Shown: positions 11,346 to 22,525 of the stretch, piece by piece
Numbering within the stretch: position 1 is the stretch's first letter
Layout of the letters: each line of letters begins with the position of its first letter
Assembly (NCBI GenBank): GCA_963691655.1
Contig: OY829327.1
Coordinates: forward strand, 65,298,079-65,362,078
Direction of reading: 5' to 3'
Length of the DNA stretch: 64,000 nucleotides
DNA from: Toxonevra muliebris
Lineage: Eukaryota > Arthropoda > Insecta > Diptera > Pallopteridae
Notes under the pieces: generated by a model
The model's database searches: none
Seen by the model: only the letters and a program-made list of their open reading frames with translations
Told to the model about the DNA's origin: nothing
Position numbers and translations under genes: made by a program

Positions 11346-11766
11346 CCGTGACGTAGATTGTCAATTTCTTTATTTGCATTTACATAGAAACAGTGCATTA
11401 TGAGGCCGCTGAAAAATTTAGTTGGCCAAAATTAAAAAAATCGAATCTCGGTTTGAATCCAAAAGTAAATGTCTTAGTCTTCATCGATTCCACATTAAAT
11501 TTCACACTAAGGATATCCAAATTTTGCAAAGTATCTGGTTGTGCGAGCGTAGAAAGTTGGATTATCGTCTCGGTAGTATTAATATTAATTTTTGGTGTGT
11601 AAACACTTTAGCTCACGGTATGGACAAAATTTCAAATGTGTAAAATGTAAGAAGAACTGTAACGTAAGATTTAAGATAACTGTAACGTCTAGTTCCCCTC
11701 TCACTCGCACTACTGCGCGGCATGACTGTTCTACTCTAAACAACAAAGACAACAGAGAAGAGAGGT
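11346..11766. other. No supported feature
   Basis: Two overlapping short open frames (11393-11643) have no known domain. The stretch ends at the poly-T that marks the 3' tail of the next LINE. Confidence 0.35.
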
Positions 11767-12804
11767 TTTTTTTTTTTTTTTTTTTTTTTTTTAACGAGGA
11801 GTAAAAGCATTAAAAGCCAAAAGTCAGTGCGGGACTTTCACCCGCCAAACATCTCCTCTCGTCCGACGGAAAGCTCCTCCCGGAACCACCGTTAGGTATT
11901 TCGTCGGGAGGCCGTCTGAGCATTTCTGCTCAATCGTCAGTAATTATTTTGGTCGGTCAAGTTTGTTACCGTCCACGCTGCATATATCTGTGACGCTCAA
12001 TTAATCGAAGCGTTTTCATCACTTTGGCTGCTGCTGCTTGAACAGATTGCCACTTCTGAGGTGTATCGCACATATGGGGCACCATGTTCGTTGTTGTTGG
12101 GGCTTCGCCGAATGCTTCAGTGATTTCAGCTCTCTCCTTAGTGAAGCGGGGACAGTGTAAAATGACATGTCGAGCGTCTTCAATTTCGTAGGGGCAGTTA
12201 GGGCAAAACGGATCGTCCTCGTGTTTAAAGCGATGGAGATATTGCTTAAAACATCCATGCCCACTCAGTAGCTGCGTCAGATAGAAGTCGACTTCTCCAT
12301 GCTTGCGGTCTACCCATCTATCGAGAAAAGGAATCAAGGAAAACGTCCATCTCCCCTTCTCAGATCTTTCCCACTTTTGCTGCCATTCATGCATACTGCG
12401 TCTTCTCTCATCTATTTTCGATGCTCCTGGACCCATTGTGTACATGCGCTGGAGTTCGCGCGCCAATAAATCTATTGGTAGCATACCCGCAATAACCAAT
12501 ATCGCGTCATCAGACACTGTACGAAAGCCGCTGGCCACTCGAAGTGCACTCAGACGATATGTCGCCCGGATGCCCGACATGTATGTGGCCTTATACGTTG
12601 CGTCAACCCAAATCGGAGCAGCGTAGAGAACGATGGAAGCTGTCACTGCTGCCAGCAACTTCCGTTTACTTGCGCGTGGTCCACTTATATTCGCCATAAT
12701 ACGTGATAGGGCTCCATTTACTTTTGCAGCTTTATCATTCACAGCAGTCAGATGATCCTTAAAGGACATTCAAGTGTCGATACGTACTCCAAGGTATCTG
12801 ATAA
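11767..12804 (-). mobile_element. 5'-truncated R1-clade LINE
   Basis: A poly-T run at 11767-11792 is the poly(A) tail of a minus-strand element, followed by a 3' UTR and the 3' part of the second reading frame. The frame can be followed to about 12803 (a RYLGVRI motif in reverse transcriptase), where the MITE at 12805 begins. The endonuclease and most of the reverse transcriptase are missing. A CPNC...H...C motif near the end and the FRTVSDDA...IAGMLPIDLLA block are typical of the R1 clade. Confidence 0.8.
11966..12769 (-). pseudogene. R1-like LINE ORF2 C-terminal part
   Basis: The 267-codon frame covers the end of the reverse-transcriptase domain and the C-terminal tail. It has a cysteine-histidine motif (CPNCPYEIEDARHVILHCPR) close to residue 190-210, as in R1-clade and related LINEs, where it may bind nucleic acid. 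Upstream of the first Met the frame is interrupted by a stop, but RYLGVRI just before it shows that the reverse transcriptase continued. The copy cannot make a functional product. A related but more decayed copy is at 27400-28830. Confidence 0.8.
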
Positions 12805-13065
12805 ATATATCTGTGGCAATAAGGAATAACAGCTAAACTCAAAAGTCGACTAAAAACCTGTTGCGTATTTTTCATTATAAAACTCAAAATATTGAAAGTT
12901 CTTACATAATTATTGGAGTTAAAGTAATAATAATCTATGGAGACTGCTAAATTGCAAAAATTTTTGTAAAACTTTCAACATTTTGGGTTTTATAATAAGA
13001 AATACGCAGCTGGTTTTTAGTCGACTTTTGAGTTTAGCTGTTATTCCTTATTGCCACAGATATAT
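12805..13065. mobile_element. Long-TIR MITE, nearly palindromic
   Basis: Arms of about 100 bp start atatatctgtggcaataagg on the left and end with the complement at 13065; roughly the outer 50 bp are identical. The whole 261 bp could fold into one hairpin. TA dinucleotides at both ends are compatible with Tc1/mariner-type insertion, but the ends are AT palindromes and the exact boundary is ambiguous. It sits exactly where the R1 LINE frame stops, so it either inserted into that LINE or next to its truncation point. Confidence 0.85.
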
Positions 13066-13545
13066 CAAATTTTGAACATCCCACTATCGCTCTCATTCGT
13101 CGGTACATACATATAATTAAGCTGTAAATTTTAATATATAGAGCAAACTCTACAAATTTAAGGTTGTTGAACTTTTGAACATATGTTTTTAACCCTTATG
13201 TGCTACTTTTCGCTTTCATATAAAATTTAAGAAACTGTTTTTCTATAAATAAACTAAAACAAATAAGCATTCAATCTTCTAAATATTCCATAATATTATC
13301 TCACGTACTAACTAAATCAAAATTATTTACTTATTTACGCTACTTTAAAAATTATTCTACGCAAAAAGTGCTGAAGTGTTTTTGAATATTTTATGCTTTT
13401 TAGTGATCAATAGTGAACAACGTAATTTCTTTGAAAACCATTTTCCTATTTCTTTCTGTTTTTTGATTAAAATTTTTATTGAAATTAAATTTGATTTGTT
13501 TTTATTTTTTGCACATTATTTTTGTACGTTAATTAAATTGCAAAT
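13066..13545. other. Leader region before the BEL/Pao gag; no LTR recognised
   Basis: AT-rich sequence without a convincing LTR or primer-binding site. If a 5' LTR existed it has been lost or changed beyond recognition. Confidence 0.35.
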
Positions 13546-14559
13546 ATGTCTACGCTAGATGATTTTATTAGAGCCTCAGATCAAATTTTTAAATTTGAAA
13601 CTTATTTTTCAAACATAAAGCCTGAGGACCATACCAAGTTCACTTTAGATGTTCAAGGTTCGGAACTTAAAACACTGTGGTCTCAAATTAAAACTATTTA
13701 TGAAAAATGTCTACCGTCGTTTGATAATTCAAGTGCTGAAGATGTTACTGTTGTTGACTCTAAATACAATAATACCTATAGATGCTATGTTTTATGTCTT
13801 GCTAAAATAAATGAAAAAATGCATGAATCTGATTTCATGGTGCCTACTCAGCGACAAACATCTACACCTCACAATTATTTTGAGCAAGAAATATCTCAGT
13901 TTGGTAAGATATCTCTTTCACCGTGCGATATCGAAGTTTTTCATGGCTATTACCTCACTTAGCCAACATTCCGCGATTTATTCACAGCAATTTATATAAA
14001 AAATTCCCGCTTAAGTAATGTTGAGAAATTATATCACCTGATTCAGAGAACTAGTGGGGAAGCTAGAGAAATCGTTCAAAAGAGTCCTTTGATTAACGAA
14101 GGTTTTGAATACGACTGGAAAAATTTAAGTGACGCATTTAATAACCAACGTATTTTGGTCAATAGTCGAATAAAGGTTCTTTTTGATTTGCCACTGCTTT
14201 CTTCAGAAACTGGATCAGGTCTTAAGACATTACAACGTGGCATCAACAATTGCTTAACAGCTTTACAGCTTTATAGTGTTAATGTTTCACACTGGGATCG
14301 AATTATAATTTACCTTTGTATTCAAAGATTACCTCAAAATAGTATTGCTTTATGGGAGCAAGGCATTAAAAACAAGTCTGCTCTTCCTAAGTGGGTAGAA
14401 CTTGACGCATTTCTTATTACTAAATTCAGAACGCTAGAGTGTGTCGAAGAATTAAAAGGCCCTAGTACTAGCAAGCATATACAGTACAATACAAATAAAA
14501 CGTTAAACCCCCACTTTAATAATTCTAAAAAACCATGCATACGTATCATGCCAATGTGA
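13546..14559 (+). pseudogene. BEL/Pao gag, two segments
   Basis: The first segment (13546-13962, 138 codons) begins at an ATG in aaatatgtct and stays open to a stop; it carries an N-terminal region with a TLWSQIKTIYEKCLPSF helix. The second (14089-14559) has the RINSRIKVLFDLPLL-like and LPKWVELDAFLITKFRTLE blocks typical of BEL/Pao Gag, which form the capsid and bind RNA. About 40 codons between them are shifted. Frameshift and stops make it non-functional. Confidence 0.7.
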
Positions 14560-14598
14560 CAACCTCATTTATTACGTGTTTGCAAACGTTTTCTCAAT

Positions 14599-15048
14599 AT
14601 GCAAGTAAATGACAAATATATGAAAGTAAAACGCTTCAATTGTTGTTTAAACTGCCTTTCTAAAACTCATCAACTTCGAAATTTTAAAAGTACATATAAC
14701 TGCTCTGTATGCAATAAACATCATCATACGCTATTGCACAGAGATTTTTCTTCAAATTCGAATGGTCAATCGGGATCACGTTCCATTGAAAATTTTGCTA
14801 CAAACCCGCCTACTCCGTCGGGGTTTCGCTCCACTGAGCCAGTGTCTACGGTTTCAAATGTTGTTTCGGGGTCACGCTCCACTCAACAAACTACAATATC
14901 TCAATCAAGGCCACTCCCCATTGAGCAACAAACTTTCCATCAACAAATACAGTCCACTATTTTTAACAATACTACCAATTCTCAAAGTTCATGTATGTCA
15001 TTTAGATTCATTTTATTCAGCTCGAGCATTAATAGACCCTGCGTCTGA
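14599..15048 (+). pseudogene. BEL/Pao zinc-knuckle region
   Basis: Two cysteine-histidine clusters occur in order: CCLNCLSKTHQLRNF near residues 13-27 and CSVCNKHHHTLLH near 36-48, the usual twin knuckle before the protease in Pao elements. The rest is Ser/Thr/Gln-rich linker with three repeats of a GSRST-like motif. A frame change near 15050 leads into the protease. It probably contributed to RNA packaging. Confidence 0.7.
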
Positions 15049-15061
15049 GGCGTCTTAGATT

Positions 15062-15620
15062 TCTGATCGACTTCGTGAATTGCTTAAATTACCTACTGCT
15101 TCTATTCAAGCTAAAATATCTGGTATTAATCAGTCTATATCTGCAAATTCTAACAAAACCTGTTTATTTACACTCGGTTCTCCTCTGGATACATCTATTC
15201 AAATAGAAGCCTATGCTCTCGTGCTGCCTCAACTTACTGGAAATTTACCATCTGGGATAATTGAATCTCAACTTTGTAACCAACTACCTAATCTTAAGTG
15301 GGCAGATCCACATTTTTGCAAAATTCATCGGTCGATATTTTAATTCGAACAGATTTATATCCTCATGTCATTCTCGATGGCATTCAACGTAAATAGCTTG
15401 GTGGTCTGACTGCTCAACAAACTATATTTGGCTGGATTTTAACTGGTCCAGTACCTACTTCCAACATCTCTTGCTACTCTACGAGAATAGAAATTTTAAC
15501 AAATTATTCGTTAGATAATTTACTTACTCAATTTTGGGAAATTGAAAAATTACCCAAAAAGAAAATTCTTTCGGACGCAGACAAATGGTGCGAAAATAAT
15601 TACACTAAAACTAAGATCAC
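15062..15620 (+). pseudogene. BEL/Pao aspartic protease region (DUF1758-like)
   Basis: Segments in two frames give LLKLPTASIQAKISGI, LKWADPHF and, after a shift, the block around TIFGWILTGPV, which are signatures of the Pao-type protease region. The active-site Asp triad is not seen clearly. The shift near 15344 destroys the frame. Confidence 0.65.
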
Positions 15621-15632
15621 TGATAAGGAATT

Positions 15633-16527
15633 ATGGCTTATTATCCTTCAGAAATTCATTTAGGTTATTTGAGACAAAGCGCTTTACGGCAATTTCTTCG
15701 CAATGAAGATTCATTGCTCAAAAAACCTGACTTCAAAGTTTTATATGATAAGGTCTTAGAAGAGTATTCTATTTTAGATCCTATGAAAGAAATTGATTCG
15801 CTTCACGATACAGTCCATGATTCCTTTGAACATTGCTACCTACCGCATCACCCTGTCATAAAACCTGAAAGTCTTACTACATCACTTCGTGTTGTTTTTA
15901 ATGCCTCAAATAAGACTTCTAATGGATGTGTTACATGTTGGGCCAGTCCTTCAAGCAGACTTAGCCCAACTTCTTTTGCGATGGCGGCAATTCAAATTTG
16001 TTTTTAATAGCGATATTCAAAAAATGTATCGTCAAATTCTGGTCGATCCAACACATAGATCTTTTCAAAGAATTTTTTACCGCTCTTCTCTTGACTTTGA
16101 AATTAAAGATTATGAATTACAAACTGTAAATTTTTGGGTAAACTGTACACCCTATCTTGCGATACGCACACTTTTACAGCTAGCAAATGATGTTCAAGAT
16201 AAATATCCCTTAGCTGCACATATACTTAGAAAGTCAATGTACGTCGATGATGTTCTCGCCGGCGCGCACAATCTTCAATCAGCTATCAAAGCACAGAATG
16301 AACTTATCGCTGCTTTAAATTCTGCAGGTTTTTCTTTACGCAAATGGACGTCAAACTGTAAGGAAATCCTTAATGATTTTCCTAAAGCACATTTATTAGA
16401 TATTGGATTTCTCAACTTTGAAGATTCTAGTGTTGCAAAAACATTAGGCGTCCATTGGAATGCGTGCATTGATAAATTTTACTTTAAAGTCCCTTCTATT
16501 CAGTGCAAAGGCTCACATACGAAGTGA
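15633..16527 (+). pseudogene. BEL/Pao reverse transcriptase
   Basis: Two overlapping frames (15633-16007 and 15889-16527) cover the domain. LRVVFNAS and the SDIQKMYRQILV block correspond to the first catalytic-Asp region, and YVDD (16240-16251) is the polymerase active site. Then comes the FSLRKWTSN helix. The shift near 15990 separates the two catalytic motifs, so the enzyme is dead. Confidence 0.8.
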
Positions 16528-16539
16528 GAAATTCTTTCT

Positions 16540-17161
16540 ATGATCGCTAAACTCTTTGATCCTGTAGGGTGGTTGACTCCTATTATCGTAATAGCTAAAA
16601 TTTTGATGCAAATTATTTGGCGCGATAATATAGGTTGGGATGAGATACTTCCGGTATCCACTGAAAAAAAAAATGGCAAGAATTTATTGAAAATTACTCC
16701 AGAAGATCAAGTACAAATCCATGCTTTTTCTGATACCTCAGAGAAAGCATACGGGGCGGCGATCTATATCCGCATCCGTAAACCAACAAACGTTTTTTGC
16801 ACCCATTTACTTGTATCAAAAACAAGAGTAGCTCCGATAAAAACTGTTTCCTTACCTATATTGGAGCTATGATGGGCAGTCCTTTTATCTGAAATGCTTA
16901 ATTCACTTATGCCTCAACTTGATATTATTGTTAATGAAGTTTTTTGCTGGACCGACTCAACTATTGTGTTATCATGGCTTCAAAAAACACCAAGTACATG
17001 GTCGACCTTTGTCGCCAACAGTGCCATATGCTAAAAACTTGTTTCACGTTGATACCCATGATAATCCTACTGATTTATGTAGCCGAGGTCTCATTTCTCA
17101 AGAATTAAATGAAAATTCGTTATGGTGGCATGGACCTGTGTGGCTCGGCTTAGATATGTCT
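16540..17161 (+). pseudogene. BEL/Pao connection and RNase H region
   Basis: LFDPVGWLTPIIVIAKI opens the connection domain and IHAFSDTSEKAYGAAIYIR (start near 16720) is the RNase H first-Asp block. A second frame (16919-17167) holds VDTHDNPTDLCSRGL, the distal part of RNase H. At least one shift and a stop separate them. Confidence 0.7.
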
Positions 17162-17439
17162 GAGTGACCACCTTTTAAATTAAACAACCTGAAAACGTTA
17201 ATAGAAGTCAGAAATGTCAAGGTTCTTAGCACTCTTTTAGATGTTGAAGATGGCATTCTGGATAGATTTTCCTCCTTTGCACGAGCACTACGTGTGATTT
17301 CTTATGTGCCTCACTTCTATCACAAAACTCATCGTCGTTTAAAAGATAATTTTAATTACAATACGGTTGCTATTTCGAATGCAGAAATACGAAACACAAA
17401 AAATTTTTTGATTTCTCTCTGCCAGAAAATGTATGTCTA

Positions 17440-18580
17440 GCACATTCTCCAACTCTTTCCTTTAGTGAAAGACATCCGATAATTCTACCATATAATAGTA
17501 AATTTTCTCATCTTTTAGTTTCATTCATTCATAATATCACCATACACGGTGGCAATTCACTCACTTTATGTTTGATTCGACAGGAATATTGGATTCCGAA
17601 AGCTAAAAACCTTATTAAAACAACAATTCATAAATGCAAAACATGTTTACTTGATAAAAAACGTAAAGCGTCTCAAATCATGGCGCACTCCAGAGCGCAC
17701 TGTTCTCAATCGAGCGTTTCATAATACTCGGGTTGACTTTGCTGGCCCTTTCGAAATCAAAAACTATACAAGTAGAGCATGCCTTATTACTAAAGGTTAC
17801 GTATGTATCTATGTCTGCTTTTCGACTAAAGCTATACATTTAGAAGCGCTTAGCGATCTTTCATCGCCTGCCTTTTTAGCAGCTTTCACTCTATTTACTT
17901 CACGTCGAGGATGTCCAGATACGATATATTCTGATAATGGTACCAATTTCGTTGGTGCGTCAAAGACATTTAAAAAGGACTTCGAACAATTCATGAAGCA
18001 ATTTAGGGATTCTGTTTGTAATAGCTTCTCTCATCATGAAATCAAATGGAATTTCATTCCCGCTGGCTCTCCCCACATGGGTGGTTTATGGGAAGTAGGA
18101 GTTAAAAGTTTCAAACTCAATTTTCGTAAATTAGCTTCATCTCATAGATACACTTTCGAAGAGTTCTCCACACTTTTGTCTAGAATTGAAGCTTGTCTAA
18201 ACTCTCGGCCAATTAGTCCTATGTCTGAAAATCCAACTGACGTATCTCCCTTGACTCCAGGTCATTTCCTCACAGGAGGACCACTTTTGGCTCCTCCAGA
18301 GCAAATCATTTCTGATAAACCAATAAGCCTAATCAATAGATGGCAAAAAATGAAAGTTTTAAGGCAACAAATTGCTTTGAGGTGGAAAGAAGAGTACCTT
18401 AAAGAGCTACATAAACGTTACAAGTGGCAATTTCCTTCCAGAAACCTTTCGGTAGAAAACTTAGTTATTGTCAGTCAAGAAAATCTTCCTCCTACTTTAT
18501 GGCGCTTTGGAAGTGTTCTTACGGTCTATCCTGGTAAGGAGAAACGTGCTACCATCACTCGCTCTGTTAGGTTAGGTTAG
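17440..18580 (+). pseudogene. BEL/Pao integrase
   Basis: The zinc-binding HHCC arm (ITIHGGN, CKTC) is readable just upstream of a 309-codon open frame (17651-18580). That frame has the core VDFAGPFE, FSTKAIHLEALSDLS, SDNGTNFVGA and GGLWEVGVK, containing the D, D and E catalytic residues, and the C-terminal LWRFGSVLTVYPGKE strand. It integrates element cDNA into the genome. This is the best preserved domain of the copy, but the C-terminal end is interrupted by the SINE at 18570 after ATITRSV. Confidence 0.85.
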
Positions 18581-18848
18581 GTTGGAGTGGCTGTCGAGAG
18601 ACACACTTAGGCCTGAACGGCCCATTGTGATACCACATAGTTGGACCTACAGTTTAACGCCGATTCCGAACGGCGGTGTGGCAATTTTTTATCGGCTTGG
18701 TGGTTTTGCCATTACCAACCAATGTGTGTACTTGTACACTATCTTATAATTCTCATACACTTCATATTGATAGTGAATATAAGAAAGTAATGAAAATTAA
18801 CCACCAGACGAAGGCGGGAATCGAACCCGAACCTCCCAGATGAGGTCG
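18570..18848 (-). mobile_element. tRNA-derived SINE, copy 3, with perfect TSD
   Basis: The 15-bp duplication tcactcgctctgtta (18555-18569 and 18849-18863) flanks it. On the minus strand the head has a B box gggttcgattcccgcc, the core has tggtaatggcaaaacc and cgccgttcggaatcgg, and the 3' end is a CCTAA-type tail (TTAGG-like on the plus strand, 18570-18583). It interrupts the end of the BEL integrase frame, so it is younger than that element. The perfect duplication supports a recent LINE-driven insertion. Confidence 0.9.
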
Positions 18849-18939
18849 TCACTCGCTCTGTTACTAAATTAATTGTTTTATCAAACTAAAAACAACAAAA
18901 CAAAAATTGCGCAATGTAACAGCTATCTTTTATATAACC

Positions 18940-19695
18940 TAGGTCAAAACGAACTGTAACACTACTGCCGAAATCAACAACAAAAAATGCGGACTTTGCA
19001 ATCGTTCTCATCCTTTTCGCTATTGCCAAAAGTTCCTTGCTATGAACTTAGAAAAACGTCTTCGTGCTATTTTACTTCACCGATATTGTTCTAGATGCTT
19101 AGCACATTCTCATATTGCTAAAAACTGCACAAGCAAACTGCTTTGCAAATATTGTAATCGTGGCCATAATTCACTAATTCATGCTAGTAATCGTTTAATA
19201 AAGAGAACTCCCATGATCACGAAACAGGCAACAGCGATTCAGCGAGTGCCGGTCTTATTTCCAACTACACTAGCGTACGTAATGGTAAATACATCCAAAC
19301 ATTTGGCCAGAATCATTTTAGATTCTTGCTGCAGCATGAGTAGAATCTCACAAACACTAGTACAACAGCTGAGTTTACCGATGAGCAAAATAGACCAAGA
19401 TGACGTCGTTTGTATCACGATCCTGTCTCCGCATGATAATGCTGTACGGCTAGAAGTATATGCAAAGGTCTGTCCTCCTTTTAACTTTAAAACTCCTATG
19501 GAGCACATTGATGATCGTATAAAAGAGAGATTCCACAATCTTCGACTGGCGGATCCTCATTTCAATCGTTCAACAGCAGTATTTATCATATTTGGCTCAG
19601 AAATCTACCACAAAAATATTAGATCTGGTTTAATTACAAATCCTAGCTTACCTTACTGTTTTTGGGTGGTACTTTCTGGCCCGTGTCAACTTTAA
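18940..19695 (+). pseudogene. Zinc-knuckle plus protease-like frame after BEL pol
   Basis: A continuous frame from about 18940 to the stop at 19693 has twin zinc knuckles (CGLCNRSHPFRYC, CSRCLAHSHIAKNC and CKYCNRGHNSLIH) and then a DUF1758-like stretch with LDSCCSMSRISQTLV and LRLADPHF. It begins about 50 bp after the pol stop. It repeats the knuckle-protease order of BEL elements but with different sequence from the copy at 14599-15620. It might be a third reading frame of the same element, a second fragment, or a related domesticated type. The expected catalytic DSG reads DSC. I favour the third-frame or fragment reading. Confidence 0.65.
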
Positions 19696-19993
19696 CCCAA
19701 GAACAGTCGGGTTCTTTTTAACCCTCTTTGTTTTTATATTTTACTTTTATTTATTTTGTTTTTTTTTTTCAAATGAATATTTCAAAAATTACCGTACAAA
19801 AAGCTCAATGAATTAACTAACTTACAACTCAACATATACCCTGTAAATAATTTTAAGATATTTTAAATGAATTAAAAAAAAAAAAAACAAAAAAAAGAAA
19901 AAAAATATATATATTTTTAAATTATGTCTCTCTAGTATTATTTTAAGTTTTCAATTATTTTTGCATCGTGAGACACTGCAAGAGGGCCGGCAA

Positions 19994-20246
19994 TGTTTGA
20001 GCCATATTCTTTCTTTCAGTGTATTTATCTTTTATCTAAATCAATATATTTAAATTCGAATATAACTGTTCGCTTTTCGTAAGAAACCGTTGTTAGAAAA
20101 AGCTTTTCTTTACATCGGTTCTATGATGCTAGCTTATGTCCTTTTTGACATCCTTGTTAATAATCACTTCTGATTCTTCTATCAACAAGCGAACATAATC
20201 TAAAACCTTTGTGTTATATTTTTCTTATTTTTACTTTGCGAGCACA
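19994..20246 (+). repeat. Candidate 3' LTR of BEL copy 1
   Basis: A purine-rich gcaagagggccggcaa is followed by tgtttgagcc, as expected for a polypurine tract and LTR start, and the block ends around agcaca. No matching 5' LTR was found, so this is tentative. Confidence 0.3.
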
Positions 20247-20419
20247 CCTGGGAGATTCTGCTTTGAATCCAGCCATTGCACTAACATTATGAATAAAAAG
20301 TTAAATATTTTAACTTATAATGAAGACAAATAACTATTAATATTTAATTTTATATTTGTATCTGCAAATAACCGAATTAAAATTAATAAATATCATTTAT
20401 TTCCACATTTCATACCAAT

Positions 20420-20546
20420 GTTCAAATTGTTCACGTATAAAATGTATATAGTCTCCACCGCTCTCTCTTTAAAAATTTGACTTGTGACGACATGCGCAGA
20501 GAGAGGCAATTTTGATCAACTTATTGGCGTAATCTTGTATTCTATC
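20420..20546. repeat. Dispersed repeat R, copy 2, left part
   Basis: The end of this segment, ggcgtaatcttgtattctat, matches the complement of 11274-11293. The repeat resumes after the hAT-like insertion at 21423. Confidence 0.6.
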
Positions 20547-21422
20547 CAGGGATGCCAACTCATTTTTTCTTTCTCCCCGATGACTCTCGCGAAATTCCCC
20601 GATTTTCGGCCAAATTCCCCGCACCAGTATAATTTCATATTATAACAGCACGATGCGCACTTTTCATATAAACATTTTATGTAAACGAAAAATACCCTTT
20701 ACGTAGGTTTAGAGTTACTCTCGGTCAGAGTTATTTTAAGGTGCCCTGCACTTTCTTGGTTAAAATTTTTTCATCAATTTTTTTTTGGATTGATAAATTG
20801 ATAAAAAAATTGTTTCTGACAAGTATTTAAAGACTTCAAGTACAAGAAAAAATTGTGTAATAACTAAAAAAAATTATATAAAGGGTTTTTTTGCAGCTTC
20901 ATAGTAGACGTTTGGAAATCGTCAAACGCAATGGCGTGCGTGGTTGCGGTTCACTGGAACATCTAAAAAAATACCATTCGAAAAATTATAACTGTAAAAT
21001 TTAAATATAAAATATATATACTTCCATAAAAAATAAAATAATTCTTCGTCTTTATAATAGCTGACCAAAATTTGCAAGTTTATAGGTTACAGTCACCAAG
21101 AACTAACAGTTATTAATTAGAAGGTGCTGAACAAAGGCACAGCTAAGCCTTTCTGGACGGCTGAAAGAGAAGCCGAAGCACTGCGCGATAGCGTTGAACT
21201 GTCTGAATACTAAACGTAAACAGTGTTACATAAAGCAATGTTTTTATGGTGTTGGTTGCGAATGTGCCAGAATTGTATTTAGGAATATAAAATTTTGCAA
21301 AATATATTCTAGACTGTTTGGGGTATTTTAATATTGAAAGCTGGTTTCAAATTCCCCGCAAAAAACAGCTCATTCCCCGATTTCCCGCACTAAGGGGAAT
21401 TCCCCGCAAGTTGGCATCGTTG
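20547..21422. mobile_element. hAT-like non-autonomous element, family A copy 1
   Basis: Starts cagggatgccaactc, ends agttggcatcgttg, and is flanked by the perfect 8-bp duplication attctatc (20539-20546 and 21423-21430). Subterminal repeats of attccccg and ttccccgca are dense at both ends. No transposase frame. A second copy is at 60644-61615, and an uninterrupted version of the target is at 11267-11293. Confidence 0.9.
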
Positions 21423-21760
21423 ATTCTATCGTTCTTTTTCTATATCGATTCTCTCACTAAAGCACATGCGATAAAACTGCTTGATTGTATGTAGCCGAAT
21501 AACAACTGCATACTTAGTTTTTTTACTGGTTTTGTTAGAGTGCAAAGCTTTTGCACTCTTCCTTTTTCAATTATCTAAAGCTTTTTTTCTGTTGATACTT
21601 TCTACATTTATCTGCACAAACATGACGTAGCACATGTATATAACACATGAAAGGAGACATGAGATAAAACTGCAAGAAGTCGACTCTCTGCATGATTGTA
21701 TGCGATCCCCATATGACTTCGTTCGCTAAACACTAACAGCATAACTTCGTTTCTTATTAG
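21423..21760. repeat. Dispersed repeat R, copy 2, right part
   Basis: Contains atgtatataacacatgaaag (related to 11205-11225) and an internal near-duplicate (gcgataaaactgcttgattg-like around 21470, gagataaaactgcaag around 21660). No coding frame. Confidence 0.55.
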
Positions 21761-22520
21761 TTTCATATGAGTGCAACAACAATACCCTCGCTAAAGAAGT
21801 TTCACTTCAAAAATTGTTTTTTTTTAGAAACAAATACTTCCACTTAAATGCCCTACCCTATATTGTTTGTATACATACATACGCAGAGTTACGATCTCGT
21901 TGACTGTAATTAAAATATCCTAATAAAAATCACAGCACGTGCTCTGAAGCGACATCGTCATTGAAATTAATATTATGGGCATAAAGTGTAAGCGGTAACG
22001 TATATGTATGTACGTATTTATATTGTTGAGTATCAAAAGGATATTCTTAGACATTTTGGATTTGCACTCAAAGAAGGAAAGAGAGTAATGGCATTGTGCT
22101 CATATACATAACATATTCCAAAGCCTTAAGTCATACAACAATAAAACAAATGTAAAATAAAATAGAAAAATCACCGTTGCACTTATTCAACCGACGAAAA
22201 TAAATGAAATTCCTAATATCTACACATAGCGCATGCGCCACGGCGAATCAAAAGCAAATAACTTGAAGTTTATACCTTTTTTAATATTACTATATATTTG
22301 TACACATCATATTCAGTATTTTTTATCTACATCAAAGTCTTTCGTGTAAATTGGAAAAAAAAATTTCGGTACCCAAGTTGGTAACGATTTCAATGTTCAA
22401 CAAAATGAGACTTTAAAACAGTATCTGAGTTGAAACCCGGTTTTTCTGAAGTATTTTTGGCAACAGGTTATAAATCTATTAAAAAAAATGTTGGATCACG
22501 TCTACACGAATTACGTAGTT
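21761..22520. other. No feature seen
   Basis: AT-rich DNA with no recognisable element. Confidence 0.4.
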
Positions 22521-22525
22521 TTAGG

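Larger units (their letters stand above)
13546..18886 (+). mobile_element. Decayed BEL/Pao LTR retrotransposon, copy 1
   Basis: Domains follow in the order gag, zinc knuckle, aspartic protease, reverse transcriptase, RNase H, integrase, all on the plus strand, with BEL/Pao-specific features. Frames are broken by stops and shifts at about 13962, 14559, 15048, 15344, 16007, 16527, 16872 and 17167, but integrase is intact. A SINE (18570-18848) interrupts the last codons. The 5' LTR was not found; a candidate 3' LTR starts at 19994. It is a dead element. Confidence 0.85.

Noticed and set aside
12019..12626. Open frames on both strands across the R1 LINE
   Set aside because: Shadows of the real LINE frame at 11966-12769.
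13066..13545. 5' LTR of BEL copy 1
   Set aside because: No similarity to the candidate 3' LTR and no clear TG-CA ends.
18570..18583. Telomere-type TTAGG repeat
   Set aside because: Only about three units, inside a SINE with its own target duplication, so it is a tail, not a telomere. Kept as a finding about the SINE only.
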